Assembly (NCBI GenBank): GCA_030704615.1
Contig: CM060732.1
Location: forward strand, 63,345,053-63,409,052
Direction of reading: 5' to 3'
Source: Takakia lepidozioides
Taxonomy: Eukaryota > Streptophyta > Takakiopsida > Takakiales > Takakiaceae
DNA length: 64,000 nt
Made by a program: the position numbers and the translations under genes. The notes under the pieces were generated by a model. It had not been told where the DNA came from. It did not search any database and saw only the letters and a program-made list of their open reading frames with translations. Shown here piece after piece: positions 57,033-64,000 of the stretch; positions within the stretch are counted from its first letter, which is position 1, and every line of letters begins with the position of its first letter.

Positions 57033-57830
57033 CATCATTACCTCTACTTCTATTAATTTATTATGTCATGGTTTGTATTTTGTTTTGGGGCCTGCGTGTG
57101 CAGAGCCCCCTAGGTATTAATAAGTAATAAGTAATAAGTAATAAGAATAGATAGTAAGATGCAAGGGAAGAGAGCCAGGCTCTCTTTATATACCCTCATG
57201 GGGCGGTGGGACCTTCTTACCTTCTAAGAAGGCTGCACACACGTCACTCCTAAAAACCACCATGCTTGACCCCAATCTAACCATGAACCATCCCTATTTA
57301 AGAGGTCTTACCTTCCTCCCTTTTTTTTTCTCCCCTTTACATGACGGTTATTAATTGAACTCCTGCTGTAGCTTACTATAACTCCCGCTTCATAATTCCT
57401 GGACCACTCTCTAATCCCCACACCCCCTTTCAAACCTGGGCCCTTTAATCATTTGCTCTACTGCTATTAATTTATTATGGCATGGTTTGTGTTTTTTTTG
57501 GGGCCTTGGTTTGCGGAGCCCACTACTTACTAACTTGGTAAGTAGTAATTTAGTACGTAGTAAGAGGCATGGAGCTCTCCTTTATATACCCTCACAAGGG
57601 TGGTGGCACCCTTCTACAAGGTTGCCCAAGGACACATGTCACCCCTAGACCCATGTGATACCTTTTTACTCCAATTTCGCGCATGAACCAACCCGAATTT
57701 AATAGCTCTCGCCTTCCCGCCTTCTTTATTCTTATCCCCTTACATAACGGTTATTAATCCGAATCCTTGTTTAGCTTACTATAACTCCCACTTTTTAATT
57801 CCTGGACCACCCTCTAATCTTCACACCAGC
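57033..57830. repeat. ~400-bp tandem duplication with a TATA-like box in each unit
   Basis: Unit 1 (57,033-57,436) and unit 2 (57,449-57,830) both contain CTATTAATTTATTATG, TTTATATACCCTCA, ACGGTTATTAAT and TTCCTGGACCAC near their ends. A TAAGTAATAAG microsatellite lies in the first. The TTTATATA boxes suggest promoter or LTR-like sequence. No coding region is attached. Confidence 0.7.
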
Positions 57831-58212
57831 CCATTTTTTTTCATTTTTGCAAGGGCGCTCCAACGGCGATATATTTTGGGGGGGTGAGTGCAGAGGTGGC
57901 GATACGTCTTATGTCCACCTGGCTACACATATGACAAATATTATGCAATATGGCGAATTTTTCATAACTAAAGAATATTATGCAGGTGACACATGTCAAA
58001 TTGAGGCAAAAATATTGGGCGAATTTCCCCTTTGTATTGCGGCAAATTGGCTACCATGAAAAACCCAAGGTAGCACTTCGGTCACCATTGCCCAAATTCA
58101 TAGAGCAAAATGGCACCACTCATTCAAATGCAAAAACATAGTCTCAGGCACCTCATGTACCTCAACAATTGTTTTTGACCTCCCTCAAAAACTATTGTTG
58201 AGGTAATTTTCT
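57831..58212. other. No supported gene
   Basis: One short ORF (57,847-58,059) has no motif; the rest is AT-rich. Confidence 0.35.
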
Positions 58213-58345
58213 TAAATGTAAAAATACAGACGCTACCATGGATGAAAATTGAAAACTGAGTCCATGGATGACGTCTTAAATGAAAAATCCAGCTGCTGCC
58301 ATGGATGAAAATTGAAAACTGAGTCCATAGATGACGTTCTTAATG
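58213..58345. repeat. 63-bp tandem repeat, two units
   Basis: CCATGGATGAAAATTGAAAA starts at 58,236 and 58,299. The unit is unrelated in sequence to the X/Y palindromes despite the similar length. Confidence 0.75.
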
Positions 58346-58760
58346 AAAACTCAGTGTAGTTGATAGCATGGGTAGATGTTTTGGCAAATCTGCATGTTGT
58401 AGACTAAGAGCTTCCTAATCTCAATGCTAGTTTCTGAAGGAGAGCTTGGATAGGAGGCTAAATATGATGATATAGTTGAGTCAATGCAAGGACCTATGGA
58501 GGTTATCTGGAGCTACTAGTTTATTAGTATGAAGTAGAAAAAAACTTGATATCATTTTTAGATTTTTTCTATTTTATATTTGTTTTAAATTTAAATTCAA
58601 GTTTTTATACCATTAGGCACTCTTAGAGAAAGTTAGGCAGTCTTAGGAACAAAAAAAATAAAAATAAAATGAAAATTAGGCATTCTTTGAAGATAAGTTT
58701 TTAAAATTAGGCACTTTTTTTAGAATTAATTTCTGCCAAACCGGCTATCCCACTACGGTA

Positions 58761-58915
58761 ATGTATCATCCTCTTTATACAACGCAAACACCACAGCTCT
58801 GAGTCTAGGAGTTCGATCGATGACAGGGAGATGGAGGGGGGATATGGAGGGGGTCCCTGCTGTTGAAATATGCGTGGAAGAGTTCTCTCTCATGTTTGAT
58901 TCAGCGATTGAGAGT
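58761..58915. repeat. CHS upstream block, copy 1
   Basis: ATGTATCAT, AACACCACAGCT, GAGTCT and TCTCATGTTTGATTCA occur in the same order at 63,324-63,478, about 4,563 bp downstream. Copy 1 lies ~1.5 kb upstream of the CHS start. Confidence 0.75.
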
Positions 58916-60430
58916 TTTCCACATCAGCGGAAGCTCAACATTTGTCGGTTGTGATTCAAGCTGTGGACATTCGGAACGTAGACGAGAATAGTGCACGTGG
59001 TACATGCAAGGTGGTAGATCTCGAGATTTGTTGAAAGGTAAAGTTTGTGTGGAAGCACTATCGCAGTGTAGTGGAGTCAAAATGCGAAAAAGTAGTCAAC
59101 GCTTGAGTGAACGTATGTCGCATGTGGAAGTAGCGTGTTGGATCGATCCTTCTTGCGCTTACCATGTGGCTTTAGTAGGTGCAACTGGGCCCCTTGCAAG
59201 CTGCTGCGGTGTGTCGACCTCTAGAGTAGCGCGGAGACTGAATCTAACTTCAGGTGTGGGCCCCCATTCCAATAATGCAACCGCATCCCAGGTGCTGGGT
59301 CCGGTTTTTGTCCTCAGAAAAACTACTTTTATGGGCCACTGTTTGAGAAAACGTTTCTTGTCATCTTCTGCGACAGCAATTGGGGCCAGAGGAGCCAGAG
59401 GAGCTAGAGGAAGACCAAAACACGTGGTAACAACTTAGAACCCCACCACAAAACTGCTCGTCCCATCGGTTGAGGGTGAACAAATGGCCAGCAAGGCTTA
59501 CTGGTCCCACTCACTACTGTCTCCGTCAAGTGGGGGCCAACAGTGAATTGTAGACGATGATAAAAGGAAGTGCATGCTCTTGTTGTGGAGCCAAGTACTC
59601 CACCGCTCCTTTGTCCCTTCTGCCTACTCTTTGTCACCCAGCTGACGTAGTTACCTTGTTGATGCAGGTAAATTGTCATGGAGACAAGCTCCTACCATCA
59701 AATATGGGGTGACCCATGCACATTGCCGGGTGAGGGGGTCCTCACCCAATGGTGGGTAGAGGGGCCGGAGAGTCAGTTCCCAGTCAGATCGATAGGCTAG
59801 AAGGCGACATCACTAGGTCTGTCAGATGACATGACCTCACAGGGGAAACACAACATGGTAGATGGAGGAGGTGGGTAGAACATTCAACGGTCAATTTTAC
59901 ATGGGGTAAAATGCATGGAGATACTGTAATGAGTTTCCTGTGGGCCAGGGTCATCAGAGAATGGCCGGATTTGCTGAAAAACTGTCCCGGCCGTTTCAGG
60001 GAGCTAACTATTTCAAAAACATGAACCTATATTGGCGGATCCCACAAGACACAAAGATCTTGTGGCAACAGCTAATAATAACATTACAAAGTTTTGTAGA
60101 GCATCCCAGGCAACGCTGTGTGCTTTCGTGCTGTTTCTGCAGTGCATAAAGGGCTGTGTCCTCCTCATTTCCTGCAGACCCATCTTCTCGAATGACTTGA
60201 AAGCTGCGAGCTCCTTGCTGCGAGTTACTCCTCGGTGTAGCTGTGGTCTCCGGCGCACTTCTGTGGACTGACCTCTGTGCAAAGCCTTTTGCACGACTGA
60301 TCTGAATTGTGTGGGCGTCCTCTATCTCGGCCTGCTGCGTGTTTGCTTCATAGCAAAATTGAAATCTGCTCCGGCTCACAGGTCATCAGTGCTTGACATA
60401 CACAGGGAGATATAGTCTACTATACGAACA
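58916..60430. other. 5' region of the CHS gene
   Basis: Two CACGTG G-boxes (near 58,993 and 59,421) lie in the first part; G-boxes are common in CHS promoters, but these are 1-1.4 kb from the start codon. The ORF at 59,004-59,438 has no recognisable domain and ends in a GAR-rich repeat. No clear TATA box was found close to 60,431. Confidence 0.4.
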
Positions 60431-62163
60431 ATGGCACCAAGCGGGGACCTCAATGGATCCACAGTGCCCGCCACTCCCACTCCAAGGCACGGACAGTTGA
60501 GAGCGGAAGGGCCAGCCACGGTTCTGGGCATAGGCACGGCCGTCCCACCAACAGAGTTCTTGCAGAGCAGCTACCCTGACTTCTTCTTTGATATCTGCAA
60601 CTGCAGCGAAAAAACCCAGCTAAAGTCCAAATTCAAGCGCATTTGTAAGTTCTCTTTTCAATTCTGGAGACCAGTCGAACCTTACTATGAGATCGACGGT
60701 TGAACCATGCAAAGTGCGGTATGAATTAAGGACTCTGAGCCGTATTAAATTTGATCAATGATGTGCAAGTGCCTGCGGTTCAGATACTGGGCGACATTGG
60801 CATCCAGCACTTCTGCGTGTAACTTCAATCTAGAGCTGTCAGAACTCTTTTATACTGTGGTGTGCATGTAGTCGCAGACATACCGAAAGTACACAAATCA
60901 CCAGCTTTTATCATTAGCAGCCCAGGTAATATACTTCTTGGCATTTGTAGTTGCTAGGCAGCTCTCAATACTAAGTCATGAGCTAGGTGAAATATTAAAA
61001 TGGTATCAAAGCGGTGAAAATCACAACGTCCAGCAGTTCACTTCATCCTTGGTTGCAGGCGCACTGGCCGATGTTTGCTAAATTTTCGTGTTCAATAGAG
61101 GCCCGAAAGATTAAAGGCTACAGACGGATGTCTCTAACAGTGTACACCCGGAATGAATCTGTTTTCAGGTGACAAGTCGGGGATCAGGAAACGGCACATG
61201 TTTCTGACAGAGGAGGTGTTGAAGGCCAACCCTGGTATCTGCACCTACATGGACGCATCTCTGGGTGTGCGTCACGATATCGTGGTCGTCCAAGTTCCGA
61301 AATTGGCCCAGGAGGCCGCTGTTAAAGCCATCAAAGAATGGGGGCGTCCCAAGTCAGAGATTACTCATGTTGTTTTTGCCACCACCAGTGGGGTCAACAT
61401 GCCTGGAGCAGACCTTGCACTGGCAAAGCTGTTGGGACTTAAGCCCACTGTGAAACGCGTGATGATGTACCAAACCGGTTGCTTTGGGGGAGCAACTGTG
61501 ATGAGGGTCGCTAAGGATCTAGCGGAGAACAACAAGGGTGCGCGTGTCCTAGTAACCTGCAGCGAAGTAACTGCCGTCACTTTCCGTGCACCCAGTGAAA
61601 ATCACCTCGATGGACTTGTGGGCTCTGCTCTTTTTGGAGATGGAGCAGCGTGTCTCATCGTGGGCTCCGATCCCCGGCCCCAGGTGGAGCGCCCATTGTT
61701 TGAACTCCACTGGTCGGGAGAAACCGTCTTGCCCGAAAGTGATGGCGCCATCGACGGGCATCTGACGGAGGCTGGTTTGATTTTCCACCTCATGAAAGAT
61801 GTTCCCGGGCTGATCTCAAAGAACATAGAAAAGTTTTTAAATGAGGCAAGGAAGACGGCGGACTCCCCCCAATGGAATGACATGTTCTGGGCAGTTCACC
61901 CAGGTGGCCCTGCCATCCTAGACCAGGTGGAGGCCAAGCTCAAGTTAACGTCCGATAAGATGCAGGGAAGCCGTGACGTTCTGTCAGAATACGGTAACAT
62001 GTCGAGTAGTTCAGTGCTGTTTGTGCTGGACCAGATCCGTCAGCGCTCCAAGGCATTAGGTTCATCCACAACTGGAGAGGGAAATGAATGGGGTTTTCTT
62101 ATTGGATTTGGTCCCGGTCTTACGCTGGAGGTTTCGCTTCTGCGGAGCATGCCAACTAGCTAG
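60431..62163 (+). CDS. CHS: Chalcone synthase (type III polyketide synthase)
   Basis: Exon 1 is 60,431-60,644, the intron 60,645-61,168 (GTAAGT...TTTCAG), and exon 2 61,169-62,163. The intron splits a Cys codon (T/GT), the position conserved in the CHS family. The product is 402 residues, normal length. The nucleophilic Cys is in [13 protein letters not shown], His in [13 protein letters not shown], Asn in SEYGNMSSS, and the family signature GFGPG near the C-terminus. Both gatekeeper-region phenylalanines appear retained ([17 protein letters not shown]). CHS joins one p-coumaroyl-CoA and three malonyl-CoA to form naringenin chalcone, in the cytosol. Thr precedes Gly-Cys where angiosperm CHS has Gln, as I recall for moss CHS. 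No lesion is seen. The start context is AACAATGGC. Other type III PKS activities cannot be excluded from sequence alone. Confidence 0.95.
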
Positions 62164-62264
62164 TGTCTCGCTTTAGATGTTGAGGAACAAGAGAGATGGG
62201 AGATATATTATTCGTAGTGACTACATTCAACTGTAAACTGAGGCTTCCTGAAAGCATTCAAATC

Positions 62265-62270
62265 AATAAA
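62265..62270 (+). terminator. Polyadenylation signal of CHS
   Basis: AATAAA lies 102 bases after the CHS stop codon, in a suitable position for the near-upstream element. Confidence 0.6.
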
Positions 62271-63323
62271 GGGAGGTTCAATTGCTATAGCAAAACTGGG
62301 TACCCTAGTCTGAAAGCACAGAAATCACGTGCCATTCTGCATGCAGAATGGCTTGTGGATTGATACATGGCCCCTTAGCACATATACCTCCCCTTTTAGG
62401 GCAGAAACTTCACCACATGTGAGTCGGTATGAACATCCTATTGATGGTACAGGCATATGCTGGACCTTTGGGCTGTGAAGTTTTTCACCGTATAACATCA
62501 GCAACATTTGACCTGACTTACTCGTCAAATGATCTCTGAAGAGTTCGAGCTGGTATATATTTGAATCAAGTACATGCTGATAACGTAGTCGAATTGAATC
62601 GTCTATTCTGTTAGAGAAGACCATAGTCGCCTGCATGAGATGACCCAGCTACTTCTAGATTAACTATATTATTGCCTTAGTATTATAGGGCTCTCCAACA
62701 TTAAGGTAACTGTTAGTTTCGAGCGTTTACAAATTCATTCATGATTCTCTTGCAATCTGGTAAGCAGTTGGGTCCAACTCATGTCTTCAGGGGAGCAATG
62801 AAATGATCTGCGGGCTCAAAGATACTATTTAGTTGACCAGGAAATCCCGACTTGTAGTACAGTTTAGAAGTCTGTTGAGATCCAAGGCAGGGCTCGACGT
62901 GGAATTGACAATGGTCACGAGATTTTCTCGAAGCAGGATATATAAGATGTTGACAACAGTTAGAATGAGACGCACTCAACAGCTCCATTACGTTATACAT
63001 ATAACATTGATCAACTGGCACGCTATGTATAATAATAACTACTCAAGGGACAATTCAAGTTCATTATCAAATGGCCTAGCTGCGGGAAACGAGGGAGATT
63101 TACTCTCAACAGAAGGAACCCTGATCAATCCGAGCGAGTAATCAAGGTACAGACTCTGCGACCATTTCGTATCCACATATAGCTAACAGTATTCCTGAAT
63201 AGGCCAATAACAACTACTGAATAAGAGGCTCATTAGAGGAACAGTAAATTTCTCCTAGGTCCGAACGATGGAGTCTCCGAAATCGAGATCTCCAGATACA
63301 CCTGAATTAGTAACGACAATAAT
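62271..63323. other. Intergenic after CHS; nothing recognised
   Basis: Short ORFs on both strands without motifs. Confidence 0.4.
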
Positions 63324-63478
63324 ATGTATCATATTTCTATCACAACGCGAACACCACAGCTTTGAGTCTGGTAGTCAGATCATTGACAGGCCCAGATGAA
63401 GAGCGGATATTGTCCAAAGGGTCCCTCCTGTTCATACATGCGTGGGCAGAATGCATTCTCATGTTTGATTCATGATGA
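63324..63478. repeat. CHS upstream block, copy 2
   Basis: Same order of words as 58,761-58,915. If it marks the upstream region of another gene copy, a second CHS would be expected ~1.5 kb further right, beyond the window. 63,479-64,000 shows no coding sequence I can identify. Confidence 0.7.
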
Positions 63479-64000
63479 TCGACAATTGTACTGAATCCAT
63501 AATGGAATGATCCCCTCACTAACCATTAGGCCGTCACTCACAAAAGCTGGTCACAGTTTGACTGTTCCACTCCAGCTTTGGACGGTAGGTCTACCGCCCA
63601 AGCTTTCTGTAGCTATCTTTTGCGGACAAAGCCCAGATTTTCGATTCGAGCACTGTAACAGTTGTCTTTTGGCTTGTGGACCCATGCGCCTTGGGTTTGG
63701 GTTGTGTTCCATTGACCAGCCATGACATTCTGACGACCACCATATCCACGTATCTGTCTTTTCTTGGAAGCTTTGGTTTTCAACAGGCGTCAAGATTTCG
63801 TACTCTATGGGCGACTTCACAATTTTCTAACTCATTCGAAGGAGAATGTTTCTGGCCAGCTCGATCTAACGTGGGCCAGAGCTATTCGATAGTTTAGTAG
63901 AGGGCCACTAGTAGGTAAGTACTCTACCATGCCAATTATAAGACTTCGATATGGCAAAGGGGCCAACACTACCATCACTAACTCGAATGGGAGCCTGCTC

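Noticed and set aside
58213-58345. 63-bp repeat as a relative of the X/Y arrays
   Set aside because: Same length only; it lacks the GGCGCC core and any palindrome.
59004-59438. 144-codon ORF upstream of CHS
   Set aside because: No recognisable domain, ends in a simple GAR repeat, and no splice or start context supports it.

Overview
This is a eukaryotic, land-plant nuclear window, most likely from a bryophyte and probably a moss. The right end carries a two-exon chalcone synthase whose intron splits the conserved Cys codon and whose active-site context (YQTGCFGG) is the one I associate with moss CHS. PPR fragments with E-type motifs and a vacuolar-type aspartic protease also point to a land plant. 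Most of the remaining ~55 kb is transposable elements, nearly all carrying lesions. There are no bacterial-style operons.

Layout. (1) 1-1,080: hairpin and purine tandem repeats. (2) 1,081-9,217: a Ty3/gypsy element, 3' LTR 8,622-9,129, in the order gag, protease, C5-cytosine DNA methyltransferase, RT, RNase H, integrase, PHD finger. It is broken by in-frame stops and frameshifts. (3) 9.2-14.6 kb: orphan acidic ORFs, direct and inverted repeats, and decayed PPR copies. (4) 14.6-37.2 kb: two kinds of block from an unusual DNA-transposon system, in the order Y (14.6-20.66), X (20.66-28.41), inverted Y' (28.41-33.95), inverted and truncated X' (33.95-37.22). Y encodes a MULE-type transposase with a C-terminal SWIM finger, plus an unknown gene on the other strand. 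X encodes a ~10-exon gene that reads as a ParB-like domain followed by a beta-class amino-methyltransferase-like domain. Both blocks carry arrays of the palindrome GAATTTCGGCGCCGAAATTC spaced ~64 bp apart, and the palindrome also lies inside several introns of the X gene. (5) 37.2-39.7 kb: a second MULE relative, an unknown TE ORF and a piggyBac-like fragment. (6) 40,005-46,962: a chromodomain gypsy element with an AGGTG target duplication and a 3.7-kb internal inversion. (7) 47-52 kb: CACTA-type right ends, 127-bp tandem repeats and AT-rich sequence. (8) 53.1-55.1 kb: aspartic protease gene, minus strand. (9) 56.3-58.4 kb: PPR E-domain remnant and tandem repeats. (10) 58.7-64 kb: the CHS gene and a repeated upstream block, suggesting a tandem CHS duplication.

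Two unrelated mobile systems here carry DNA-methyltransferase-type domains: a C5-MTase in the retroelement and an amino-MTase-like fold in the X block. The X/Y system, with its phased palindromes and ParB-MTase fusion, is my candidate for something undescribed. All domain calls are from reading motifs by eye; no database search was possible.
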